The notes beneath the pieces are model-generated. The model did not search any database and was not told the DNA's origin. It saw nothing but the letters and a program-made list of their open reading frames with translations. 22,165 nt of DNA from Coriobacteriales bacterium (lineage in GTDB: Bacteria > Actinomycetota > Coriobacteriia > Coriobacteriales > UBA8131). The stretch lies in the NCBI GenBank assembly GCA_031267175.1, contig JAIRZP010000010.1, positions 1 through 22,165 on the forward strand, read 5' to 3'. Below, in pieces: positions 1 to 7,101 of this stretch (within the stretch, counting starts at the first letter, position 1; each line of letters starts with the position of its first letter). The position numbers and the translations under genes are program-made.

Positions 1-72
1 CCAATGAAGGTGCGTCAAAGAGATGAGAAGAAAGCAGCAAAAATGGCAACAAAAGAGGGCGACTCTTCATAA
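1..72 (+). CDS. C-terminal end of an upstream gene (partial)
   Basis: Only the first of the three forward frames is open from base 1; it ends at a TAA at 70-72. The 23 residues are rich in Lys, Arg and Glu, as in a charged hydrophilic tail (for example ...KKAAKMATKEGDSS). The other two forward frames stop within about 25 bases. The fragment is too short to identify, and it could also be a chance open frame or a tiny ORF starting at the ATG at base 4. Confidence 0.35.
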   Translation, partial: PMKVRQRDEKKAAKMATKEGDSS

Positions 73-190
73 TATAAATTGAACAGGACTTTCAAAAATC
101 TGAGAAAAAGGTTTCATTGAGCAGGAGGGAAGTCAGTAGCGCAGTAAGAATCGACAAGTATTCATCACATACAGATAAGGAGGATGCAGA

Positions 191-622
191 ATGGGTTACA
201 AAGAGAAGATGGCCGAGGGAAACGATGCAACAGGCGATTTTACGTTTGCGCAGACAAGGAAGGCGGTTGAGAGCGTGGCCTATGCAATGGGTAAGGCGGC
301 TGTGCGAGTGCGCACAGTTTACGAGGAAAAAGGAACAATCGTGCTCGATTTTTTCGCAACCTCTTTCATGGAAAAGGTGCCCTCACTCCAGTTGAGCAAA
401 GAGCCCTACATCACTGCGATGATTGCCGTGGCACCCGATGCCAGCGGCACAATGATAGTTTCGTTGGATATAGCAGAGGCGTACACAACACAAGCCAAGA
501 CCTTTGGTATTCCCTCTGGCCCCAAAAACATACACGGGCTTTCGACGTATCGCGACTTCTGTGATCTTTTGGTCACTGAATTCAGCCGTATGAACCCCTC
601 GGCAAGTATTGCAAGGCGCTAG
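191..622 (+). CDS. Hypothetical protein, 143 aa
   Basis: The ATG at 191 is preceded by a strong ribosome binding site, AAGGAGG at 177-183, seven bases upstream, which fixes the start. The protein has no signal peptide or membrane segment and looks like a mixed alpha/beta cytoplasmic protein. I do not recognise its family. The mid-section (FFATSFMEKVPSLQ, then a hydrophobic strand-like MIAVAPDASGTMIVSLDI) suggests a compact sheet-containing fold. The CFI-box gene follows on the same strand within about 65 bases, so the two may be co-transcribed. Base composition is more AT-rich than the housekeeping genes to the right, consistent with accessory origin. Confidence 0.6.
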   Translation: MGYKEKMAEGNDATGDFTFAQTRKAVESVAYAMGKAAVRVRTVYEEKGTIVLDFFATSFMEKVPSLQLSKEPYITAMIAVAPDASGTMIVSLDIAEAYTTQAKTFGIPSGPKNIHGLSTYRDFCDLLVTEFSRMNPSASIARR

Positions 623-685
623 TCGAGTCAATGCCACGTGAAAGGTGTAAGCAGAAAATCTGTTCAGGAAAGGAATGCGATACTA

Positions 686-1414
686 ATGAAAATACCTACC
701 AGTATGACAATGGATCTTCCACTTGCCGAACTCATCATCAACCCGACCAAGGATAAACAGGAGGAACTCAAGGACTGGTTTGAAATGTCTGTCACTCCCC
801 AAGAGAAGAAAGAGGCTGACATCGAACGTGCAAAGCGGGATGGTCCGCTATTAAAGCAGCTCGGGCAGGAAATCGGTGTGCCATTCAACTATCTTGTCTT
901 TGGCTATACAACGCAAGTGGAATACTCAGACGGGCCAAAAAGCAAGGCATATGCCACTGTCGAAGAGTTTCGCCAAGACCTGTTGAATGATTACAGTTGC
1001 GCGATGGTCACCAAGGCAGTTTGGTTGTTGACCATGAGTAAAAATGACACCCTGAGCGCCTATGGAGAGAACTACACAGAAAAAGACGTGGAGAGCTTTC
1101 ATCCTTTGTTCCAAAAATGGATTGAGTCGAACGGCGGGACTGTTCCCAAGCAGGGAGGCTGCTATGTGGCTACCGCTGTGTACGGCTCCTACGACTGCCC
1201 ACAGGTCTGGACACTGCGCCGCTACCGCGATCTAGCTTTGAGTCGCACGCTGTGTGGCAGAGCATTCATCAAAGCCTATTACGCGATAAGTCCGACTCTG
1301 GTTACGTGGTTTTCGAGGTCTTCGTGGTTCAACGCAACGGTTAAACCGCTGTTAAACAGAATCGTTGACAAGCTTAAACGCCAGGGTTACCGCGATACGC
1401 CATATGATGATTGA
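686..1414 (+). CDS. Protein with C-terminal CFI-box domain
   Basis: The C-terminal third carries the signature of the CFI-box-CTERM domain: CYVATAVYGS at about residues 159-168, then an LRRYRD motif, then GRAFIKAYYAISPTLVTWF. Known members read C-[FY]-[IV]-A-T-A-x-Y-G, followed by an LR-x-[FY]-RD motif and a YY-x-x-SP motif, so the match is specific. The domain's biochemical role is not established to my knowledge. The N-terminal part (about 155 residues, charged, probably helical) matches nothing I know. The GTG at 638 also opens this frame but has no ribosome binding site. The ATG at 686 follows AGGAAAGGA (666-674), although the spacing is long, so the start is uncertain. It is probably in an operon with the preceding 143-aa gene. 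Confidence 0.78.
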   Translation: MKIPTSMTMDLPLAELIINPTKDKQEELKDWFEMSVTPQEKKEADIERAKRDGPLLKQLGQEIGVPFNYLVFGYTTQVEYSDGPKSKAYATVEEFRQDLLNDYSCAMVTKAVWLLTMSKNDTLSAYGENYTEKDVESFHPLFQKWIESNGGTVPKQGGCYVATAVYGSYDCPQVWTLRRYRDLALSRTLCGRAFIKAYYAISPTLVTWFSRSSWFNATVKPLLNRIVDKLKRQGYRDTPYDD

Positions 1415-1466
1415 GCGGTTCTCGCAGGAGAGAAACGTGCCCTGACCTACTATCGCTATGCGGCAA

Positions 1467-1793
1467 TTATCTGTTTCCCGGCACCGTGCGCTTGTAAATG
1501 ACCCTGCCGGTCTTGCGCACATGCCGCAGGAACCCGCTGGGGTCGTCACCATCTACGAACACAAGGGGCTCAATGCGGTCGTCGATATCGATTCCCAGAC
1601 CGTAGAGATAAGACTCCAACTGCAGAATATCGCCGTCAAGCGTGTCGACGACAACAGCAATGTCTATGTCGCTGTCCTCCGTCGCGTTGCCCCGTGCCTG
1701 CGACCCGTATAAGATAATAGCCTGGGGAGACAGGTAATCGACGACTGCCTCAGAATAGCGGCTCAGGCTCTCATCTAATGTTTGTCTATCCAT
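1467..1793 (-). CDS. MNT-type nucleotidyltransferase domain protein
   Basis: This 108-residue protein is a minimal nucleotidyltransferase. It has the polymerase-beta superfamily signature GSQARG at residues 30-35 and, after a short linker, the metal-binding SDIDIAVV with Asp42 and Asp44. Such proteins are commonly antitoxins of HEPN/MNT pairs, where the enzyme AMPylates and silences a HEPN RNase. Here the start ATG overlaps the end of a short HEPN-like reading frame upstream (1775-1879), which supports that origin. The gene converges with the CFI-box gene, with 52 bases between them. The residues needed for catalysis appear intact, so the protein may still be active. Its substrate cannot be told from sequence. 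Confidence 0.85.
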   Translation of the reverse strand: MDRQTLDESLSRYSEAVVDYLSPQAIILYGSQARGNATEDSDIDIAVVVDTLDGDILQLESYLYGLGIDIDDRIEPLVFVDGDDPSGFLRHVRKTGRVIYKRTVPGNR

Positions 1794-1879
1794 GTTACAA
1801 ACTCCTCAGTATCTTTAATGAGTTGCGCGCAACGCTCTTTGGTCAGAGATCTGACGTTCTTCGTGACGCCGACGGCTGC
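1775..1879 (-). pseudogene. Remnant of a HEPN-domain protein (C-terminal end only)
   Basis: Directly upstream of the nucleotidyltransferase, on the same strand, a frame reads ...VTKNVRSLTKERCAQLIK, then DTEEFVTWIDKH and stop. This resembles the last helix of HEPN-domain proteins, which typically end in a run such as T-x-E-x-A-x-x-L-x-x-A-E-E-x-x-x-W-[IL]. The frame's TAG lies 19 bases inside the nucleotidyltransferase gene, the overlap expected of a coupled HEPN-MNT operon. An in-frame TGA two codons before the recognisable part, and no room before the DUF512 stop at 1937, mean the catalytic R-x4-6-H region is missing. I read it as a decayed toxin. The fragment is short, so chance resemblance remains possible. 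Confidence 0.45.
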
Positions 1880-1936
1880 TCAGCCCACCCCTGCACGTAT
1901 AATGGATAACCCGTGCAAGAGCAACTCGCATAAAGT

Positions 1937-3205
1937 CTAGCATTCCAGCACCGCAACTGTTGTGTCGAGTGCTTCCGCAATATCAGCAGCAGTTTTGTCG
2001 TCTAGCGTGAGGCCCTCGTCGTTGAACATAGCTGAAGGGAGCACAAGCTCTAGGGCTTTGTGGTGAGCGGCCTGCCTGATAATGTCCTTCGCTGTAAGCA
2101 GGCCCGCCACATCCACGTTACCGCCAAAGAAATCGTTTTTTATGGGAAGAATATGCTGGCGGTACGCCGGCCAGAGTTCGTGCAGCACAGCGGCAAAGGC
2201 CTCTCCGGTTACGAGCAGGTGTTCTTCTTGGGTTCCAAGGCCAACAGGCACCGGCTCCGTGCCGTAGCGGTCTACGAACTGCCGCACCATGCCAATGCCG
2301 TCCTCCAGTAAGGGAAACTCACCGTAGTAGGAAGCAGCGGGCAGATGTGCGGGCAGTGCACCCGGCCAGGCCTTGAGGTAGAACTCGTCGGCCAGCTGTA
2401 CCTGAGGGGCCAGATGCTCCAGCTGCCGGATGATGGCACGGGCGCTCTCCGGCGCATCGAAGCCCTGCTGCACCCTCGCGTAGCGCGTGTGCCCATAGGG
2501 CACAACGCCTGTTGCCGTGATGCCGGGACGTGCGGCGATCCATATCAGGGTCTCGTCAAGCACGGCACCGTCGTTGACACCCGGCATCAGCACAATCTGT
2601 GCCTTGAACTCGATGCCTGCCGCGAGGAGCTGCTCCAGCATCTCAATGCCGCGCGCGTGGTTGCTGCCCATCATGTGCCTGCGCACCGCCGGATCCACGG
2701 CGTGCAGGGACACGTGCAGCGGCGAGAGACGCATCCGGATGACGCGCTCGATGTCTTCATCACTCAGATTGGTGAGCGTGACAAAATTACCGTGGAGAAA
2801 GGAGAGGCGGTAGTCGTCATCGCGCACGTAGAGTGTGGGGCGCATACCCTTGGGCAGCATCCTCATAAAGCAGAAGCTACAGCTGTTGACACAGCGCCGG
2901 AGCCCGTCAAACAACACGTCGGAGAACTCTATGCCCCAGGCCTCGCCAGGATTGCGGTGCAAGACTACAAGCTTGATAGGTGCATCGTTCGGAGGTGCGT
3001 TATCTGGGGAGCTCGCTTTATACTCTAGCACTACCTCCACATCATCGGTGAGCCACTGCCAATCCAAAATATCGTTCAATGGCTCACCGTCAACGCCAAG
3101 GATCGTCATGCCCGGTTTGAGACCAGCTAGCGCGGCAGGCGAATCAGGCTGTATCGCGGCAATGCGAGCGCCAGCACTCCCGTGGATATGTTGTGGATAG
3201 GTCAT
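1937..3205 (-). CDS. DUF512 family protein: PDZ domain plus radical SAM
   Basis: The N-terminal ~50 residues form a PDZ-like domain (ARIAAIQPDSPAALAGLKPG, then ILGVDGEPL). It is followed by a radical SAM-type cysteine cluster CVNSCSFCF (C-x3-C-x2-C) and the family hallmark LPKGMRP...YVRDDDYRLSFLHGNF. Length, about 420 residues, is normal for DUF512 proteins. They are widespread in anaerobic Gram-positives and usually sit next to cmk, ispH or der, but their reaction is unknown. Here the gene ends the nrdR-to-ispH minus-strand series but is separated from ispH by a plus-strand gene pair. The start is uncertain: GTG 3232 and ATG 3226 are also in frame and none has a clear ribosome binding site. 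ATG 3205 is chosen because family members begin close to the PDZ domain. Confidence 0.9.
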   Translation of the reverse strand: MTYPQHIHGSAGARIAAIQPDSPAALAGLKPGMTILGVDGEPLNDILDWQWLTDDVEVVLEYKASSPDNAPPNDAPIKLVVLHRNPGEAWGIEFSDVLFDGLRRCVNSCSFCFMRMLPKGMRPTLYVRDDDYRLSFLHGNFVTLTNLSDEDIERVIRMRLSPLHVSLHAVDPAVRRHMMGSNHARGIEMLEQLLAAGIEFKAQIVLMPGVNDGAVLDETLIWIAARPGITATGVVPYGHTRYARVQQGFDAPESARAIIRQLEHLAPQVQLADEFYLKAWPGALPAHLPAASYYGEFPLLEDGIGMVRQFVDRYGTEPVPVGLGTQEEHLLVTGEAFAAVLHELWPAYRQHILPIKNDFFGGNVDVAGLLTAKDIIRQAAHHKALELVLPSAMFNDEGLTLDDKTAADIAEALDTTVAVLEC

Positions 3206-3270
3206 GATTATGAGGGTAACATACATACACACTGGCGCGAGCGCAGTTTACTGACCCGATAATTTTTCTC

Positions 3271-3299
3271 TGGACCACGAACATTTGTTCTGATATACT
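3271..3299 (+). promoter_or_regulatory. Promoter of the radical SAM/DUF4130 pair
   Basis: A -35-like TGGACC (3271-3276) and a -10 TATACT (3294-3299) are separated by exactly 17 bases. The expected transcription start, near 3306, gives a short leader before the ATG at 3329. The spacer contains a LexA-box sequence, so a bound repressor would block RNA polymerase directly. The -10 matches consensus at five of six bases and the -35 at four of six. Confidence 0.55.
3278..3291. promoter_or_regulatory. Probable LexA (SOS) box
   Basis: CGAACATTTGTTCT is a near-perfect match to the Gram-positive SOS operator (CGAAC-N4-GTTC core, dyad symmetric). It lies between the -35 and -10 elements of the promoter for the plus-strand radical SAM gene and about 70 bases upstream of the divergent DUF512 gene. 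Its position and symmetry, with a DNA-repair-annotated gene downstream, support a real LexA site. No second copy was found in the window. Confidence 0.7.
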
Positions 3300-3328
3300 G
3301 TGTACCTGCAAACGAAAGGCAGGTGCAC

Positions 3329-4585
3329 ATGGAACTCCTGGACAAACTGACGATACTGGCCGACGCGGCCAAATACGACGTGGCCTGCACGAGTTGCGGG
3401 GTGAGCCGCAAGGAGGTCAAGGGGCAACTGGGCAATACGATGAACGCCGGCATCTGCCACAGCTTCTCGGCGGACGGCCGCTGTGTGACGCTGCTTAAGG
3501 TGCTCTACACCAACGTCTGCAGCTACGACTGTAGCTACTGCATCAACCGCCGTTCCAACGACGTGCCGCGCACGACCTTCTCCCCGAGGGAGCTGGCCGA
3601 ACTGGTCATCGGGTTTTACCGGCGCAACTACATCGAGGGGCTCTTCCTCTCCTCCGCGGTGTTGAAGAACCCCGACTACACCACCGAGCGTATGTGTGAG
3701 GCACTCCGGCTCTTGCGCGAGGAATATGGCTTTCGCGGCTACATCCATGCCAAGGGCGTTCCCGGTACCTCCGATGAGCTACTCGTGCGGCTTGGGGTGT
3801 TGGCCGACCGCGTGAGCCTCAACATTGAGCTGCCCTCGGAGGAAAGCCTCCGCCTGCTGGCCCCGGAAAAGAGCAAGGCGAGCACGCTCGGGCCCATGGC
3901 CTTTGTCCGCGACGGCATCAAGGCAAACTATCAGGACAAGCAGCTCTCCACGGTGCGCCGCACCCGCTTTGTCCCGGCCGGCCAGAGCACTCAGATGATA
4001 GTGGGAGCAACGCCGGAGAGCGACTACCAGATACTCCGGCTTTCGGCGAGCCTCTACCGCACTATGGAGCTCCGTCGGGTCTTCTTCAGCGCCTACATTC
4101 CCGTTAACTCAGACCCGTTGCTGCCCACGGGCACCGAGGCACCCCTGCTGCGCGAGCACCGCCTCTATCAGGCCGACTGGCTCATGCGCTTCTACGAGTT
4201 TGACGTGGGTGAGATAATCGACGAAGACGAGCCGTTCCTCGATCCGCTCATCGACCCCAAATGCAACTGGGCGCTCAGGCACATCGATCAGTTTCCGGTG
4301 GAGATTAACAGGGTGCCCTACGAGATGCTCCTGCGTGTGCCGGGCATTGGTGTCAAGGGTGCCAAGCGTATCGTCATGGCGCGCCGCCATCACAGCCTGC
4401 GCTTTGAGGACTTGAAACGCCTCAATATCACCTTGAAGCGGGCACAGTACTTTATCACCTGCAACGGCGCGTATCCAGAGGGAGTGGTGTTTGACCCGCT
4501 CTCCATCTATACGCTGCTTGCGGGCGAAACGAAGAAGCGACGGGCCAAGGGGGTGCTTGATGGACAACTGCAACTCCTTGCTTGA
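3329..4585 (+). CDS. Putative DNA modification/repair radical SAM protein
   Basis: This protein belongs to the family annotated as 'putative DNA modification/repair radical SAM protein' (TIGR03916-like). The N-terminal LTILADAAKYDVACTSCG is typical. The 4Fe-4S/SAM motif CSYDCSYC is at about residues 64-71 and is followed by INRRSNDVPRTTFSP. The C-terminal part contains a helix-hairpin-helix DNA-binding motif (LLRVPGIGVKGAKRIVMAR, about residues 334-352). The extra cysteines CTSC near residues 20-23 are also present. ATG 3329 is chosen over GTG 3323 because the AAAGG at 3315-3319 is better spaced for it. The downstream DUF4130 gene overlaps by 26 bases, indicating translational coupling. The enzymatic product is unknown. 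An SOS-type operator in the promoter suggests induction by DNA damage. Confidence 0.92.
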   Translation: MELLDKLTILADAAKYDVACTSCGVSRKEVKGQLGNTMNAGICHSFSADGRCVTLLKVLYTNVCSYDCSYCINRRSNDVPRTTFSPRELAELVIGFYRRNYIEGLFLSSAVLKNPDYTTERMCEALRLLREEYGFRGYIHAKGVPGTSDELLVRLGVLADRVSLNIELPSEESLRLLAPEKSKASTLGPMAFVRDGIKANYQDKQLSTVRRTRFVPAGQSTQMIVGATPESDYQILRLSASLYRTMELRRVFFSAYIPVNSDPLLPTGTEAPLLREHRLYQADWLMRFYEFDVGEIIDEDEPFLDPLIDPKCNWALRHIDQFPVEINRVPYEMLLRVPGIGVKGAKRIVMARRHHSLRFEDLKRLNITLKRAQYFITCNGAYPEGVVFDPLSIYTLLAGETKKRRAKGVLDGQLQLLA

Positions 4586-5432
4586 CGACGCTGAGCTCGT
4601 CTATCTCTATGACGGCACGCTGGAAGGCATGCTTGCCGCAGTCTTTACCGCCTTTGCGCGCCACGAGGACCCTGCGAATATCGTCGAGGCCGGCGACCTG
4701 CAGGAAAGCATGCTGTGTTCCTATGTGCCGGTAACCACCGAACTCCGCTACGCCACCCGCGTCAAGAACGGCATTACAGAAAAGCTGGGAGAGCGCTGTT
4801 ATGAGGACATCAAGAAGGTCTTTTTGTCTGATGATGCCCAAAAGGGCGGGGTGCTGTATCGCTATATCCGCTACTCCCTTAAGGCAGGGCGATGGTCGTT
4901 TACCCATCTGGCGGAGCCGGAGGTGGCGGACTTTGTCGAGTTGCGTGCGCGCGTAGAAAAGGAGGCCCACTGTATGCTGCAGTTCGTGCGCTTTGCCCAA
5001 CTGGAAAACGGCGTTTTCTTCTCGCGCATCGCGCCCAGGGCCAGCGTGGTGCCGCTGATAACCGACCATTTCGCGCGCCGTTTGAACGTGCAGCCCTTCA
5101 TCATCTATGACAGCGTGCATGGGCTGGCCAGTGTCTTTGACACGGAGCGCTGGTGGCTCGCGGATGCCAGAACCCTCACAGTGCCAAAAAACAGCAGCGT
5201 CGAGGACGAGTATCAGGCCCTCTGGCAGTGCTTCTATGACACAGTTGCCATTGAAGAGCGCAAGAATCCTACCTGTCAGCGCAACTTCATGCCCAAGCGC
5301 TTCTGGGGCAACATGTGTGAGCATATCCCACCGGAACTCCGCCGGAAGCAGCCCGGCACTGCTACGCCTACCGCAGTCGCGCGCCTGGGAGCGGCCCGCC
5401 AGAAGCTGCTTGAAGAAGGGTACACTCCATAA
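4560..5432 (+). CDS. DUF4130 (TIGR03915-type) DNA metabolism protein
   Basis: The N-terminus (VYLYDGTLEGMLAAVFTAF), the central helices (YRYIRYSLKAGRW...LRARVEKEAHCMLQFVRF), the strand AFF-like segment NGVFFSRIAP and the C-terminal YDTVAIEERKNPTCQRNFMP are hallmarks of the DUF4130/TIGR03915 family. That family occurs as a partner of the radical SAM protein encoded just upstream. In some bacteria it is fused to a family-4-like uracil-DNA glycosylase (UdgX), which links it to base repair. The start at 4560 lies inside the upstream gene and follows AAGGGGG (about 4547-4553), so the two are translationally coupled. The frame stays open further upstream, but that part overlaps the radical SAM gene and lacks conservation. 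At 290 residues the length is normal for a stand-alone member. Confidence 0.92.
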   Translation: MDNCNSLLDDAELVYLYDGTLEGMLAAVFTAFARHEDPANIVEAGDLQESMLCSYVPVTTELRYATRVKNGITEKLGERCYEDIKKVFLSDDAQKGGVLYRYIRYSLKAGRWSFTHLAEPEVADFVELRARVEKEAHCMLQFVRFAQLENGVFFSRIAPRASVVPLITDHFARRLNVQPFIIYDSVHGLASVFDTERWWLADARTLTVPKNSSVEDEYQALWQCFYDTVAIEERKNPTCQRNFMPKRFWGNMCEHIPPELRRKQPGTATPTAVARLGAARQKLLEEGYTP

Positions 5433-5509
5433 GAAACAGTCTCAGCATCCTAGCAGGGATTTTATGGTGAGAGCATGAACTCTGACGATTGGTGAGCCTG
5501 GCGAGAATC

Positions 5510-6343
5510 CTACCCTATCTCTTGCAACGCGGTAAGCACCGCTGTGATCTGCTCCTGTGGGGTGGAGGCACCGGCCGTAACGCCGACCCGTTCCGCTCCC
5601 TCAAACCATGCCGGATCCAGTTCTTCAGGGCGCTCGATGTGATGCGTGTTGGCGCAGACCGCCTCACAGATCTGGGCGAGCCGGGTGGTGTTGCCGGAGT
5701 TGCGGCCCCCTACCACCACCATGACGTCCACCTCGTGAGCCAAGAGCTCTGCAGATTCCTGGCGTTGGGTTGTCGCAAAACAGATGGTGTTCTTAACCAG
5801 GGGAGCCACGCCTCGATGTTGCAGGGCCTGTACAACGGCATCGAGCGCGGCGGCACTCTGCGTGGTCTGCACGACGATGCCCAAAGGCCCCTCTGGCAAG
5901 GGCTCCGGCAGGTCGGCCGGGTCCTGGATGACCAGCGACTCCGAGCCCGCATAGGCGTCGATGGCCTCAACCTCGGGGTGGCCCTTCTCCCCTACGATAA
6001 TCACGGTGTACCCGTGTTTGCGCAACTCGGTAGCAGCTTTCTGCGCCTTCTTGACATAGGGACAGGTGGCATCGACAACCGTGAGGCCCTTTTCACAGGC
6101 CGCCTGGATAACCTGGGGCTTGACGCCATGCGAGCGGATGACCAACACGCCCTTTTGCGCCGCGTCCACGCTCTCTAACTCGCAGATACCCTTCGACGCC
6201 AACTCAGAAACCACCTGGGGGTTGTGAATCAGAGGGCCCAGCGTGTACACCTCATCAAACGCGGCGGCCGCTTCGGCAGTCAGCGAGAGCGCGCGCTCCA
6301 CGCCATAGCAGGCTCCGGCATAGTGTGCGAGCCGTACCTCCAT
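5510..6343 (-). CDS. ispH: 4-hydroxy-3-methylbut-2-enyl diphosphate reductase
   Basis: This is the last enzyme of the MEP isoprenoid pathway. It reduces HMBPP to IPP and DMAPP with an iron-sulfur cluster. The three cluster cysteines are visible: Cys12 (GACYGVERA), Cys94 (DATCPYVKK) and Cys188 (NTICFATTQRQ). The substrate-binding residues His40, His72, His122 and Glu124 (GEKGHPEV) are also present. The 277-residue length is typical of the stand-alone enzyme. The start ATG at 6343 shares its A with the TGA of plsC (TGATG), and a GGAG sits five bases upstream, so ispH is coupled to plsC. GTG 6346 is an unlikely alternative. The gene converges with the DUF4130 gene, and no convincing terminator was seen in the 77 bases between them. 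Confidence 0.97.
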   Translation of the reverse strand: MEVRLAHYAGACYGVERALSLTAEAAAAFDEVYTLGPLIHNPQVVSELASKGICELESVDAAQKGVLVIRSHGVKPQVIQAACEKGLTVVDATCPYVKKAQKAATELRKHGYTVIIVGEKGHPEVEAIDAYAGSESLVIQDPADLPEPLPEGPLGIVVQTTQSAAALDAVVQALQHRGVAPLVKNTICFATTQRQESAELLAHEVDVMVVVGGRNSGNTTRLAQICEAVCANTHHIERPEELDPAWFEGAERVGVTAGASTPQEQITAVLTALQEIG

Positions 6344-7038
6344 CACTGCTCCGGTTCGGGCAGGGCATAGATGGCGGTCATGATGTCGCGGGTAAAGCGC
6401 TCGAGCTTCTCAGCCTTTTCGAGCTCTGCATACGCGGGGTCGGCGAGGCTGAGCGGCTCACCAAAAGTGAGTTTGACCGTGGGAAAATGCCAGCGCCGGG
6501 AACCTTCGGGGCTTATCTTCTCTGTGTTCCAGAGCCTAAACGGTACCACGCGGGCCCGGGCCAGGTTGGCAATGAGAGCCACCCCCTCGTGCACCTCGCG
6601 CTCGCCCTCAACGATCTCCTCGCCTCTGCCCCGCGTGCCTTCGGGAAAGATGCCCACGAGCTCTCCGCGTTTGAGCATGGCAACCGAGCGCTTGACCACC
6701 TTGAGATCGGCCGCGGCACGCTTGACCGGATACACGCCCACCCACGAGGCCAGACGCCGCACCCCCTTGATCTTGAAGAACTCCTCCTTGCCGATGAAGC
6801 GAATAGTCCGGGGCCTCAGCGCCATCATGGGAAAGAGCGGATCGAGATACGACCGATGGTTGCCGGCGAGAATGAGCCCTTCGTCGAGATCGCGGATGTG
6901 CTCAGCGCCCCGCGTTTTGAGGCGAAAGGCCGGGGTGAAGAGGACACGCAGCAACCCCGCAAGGATATGGTCGAAGATCCGCGGCGTGCCACGACCCCGG
7001 TTGATAGGGTTATCGTAGAAGTAATCGAGTGGTTTCAT
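6343..7038 (-). CDS. plsC: 1-acyl-sn-glycerol-3-phosphate acyltransferase
   Basis: PlsC transfers an acyl chain to lysophosphatidic acid to make phosphatidic acid at the inner face of the membrane. The catalytic H-x4-D motif is NHRSYLDP (His61, Asp66). The substrate-binding motif FPEGTR is at residues 131-136. The GVYPVKR block (residues 101-107) and the late VVPFRLWNT block also fit the family. At 231 residues it is a typical short PlsC with one hydrophobic N-terminal stretch. It lies between cmk, 63 bases upstream, and ispH, whose start overlaps its stop. This cmk-plsC-ispH order is conserved in many anaerobic Gram-positives. Confidence 0.95.
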   Translation of the reverse strand: MKPLDYFYDNPINRGRGTPRIFDHILAGLLRVLFTPAFRLKTRGAEHIRDLDEGLILAGNHRSYLDPLFPMMALRPRTIRFIGKEEFFKIKGVRRLASWVGVYPVKRAAADLKVVKRSVAMLKRGELVGIFPEGTRGRGEEIVEGEREVHEGVALIANLARARVVPFRLWNTEKISPEGSRRWHFPTVKLTFGEPLSLADPAYAELEKAEKLERFTRDIMTAIYALPEPEQ

Positions 7039-7101
7039 CGTGCTCCAGTGTAACCGATTCGGTGCCAGGTGCGCATTGAGCGTTACCGTGGCAACGTGAG
7101 T

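Noticed and set aside
117..395. Plus-strand ORF overlapping the first hypothetical gene
   Set aside because: It is Arg/Gln rich and lacks a ribosome binding site, while the overlapping frame starting at 191 has a strong one.
4455..5324. Minus-strand open frame of 289 codons opposite the DUF4130 gene
   Set aside because: It is a shadow of a well-conserved gene with no motif or start signal of its own.
5489..6178. Plus-strand open frame of 229 codons opposite ispH
   Set aside because: IspH on the other strand has all its cluster cysteines; this frame is codon-bias shadow.
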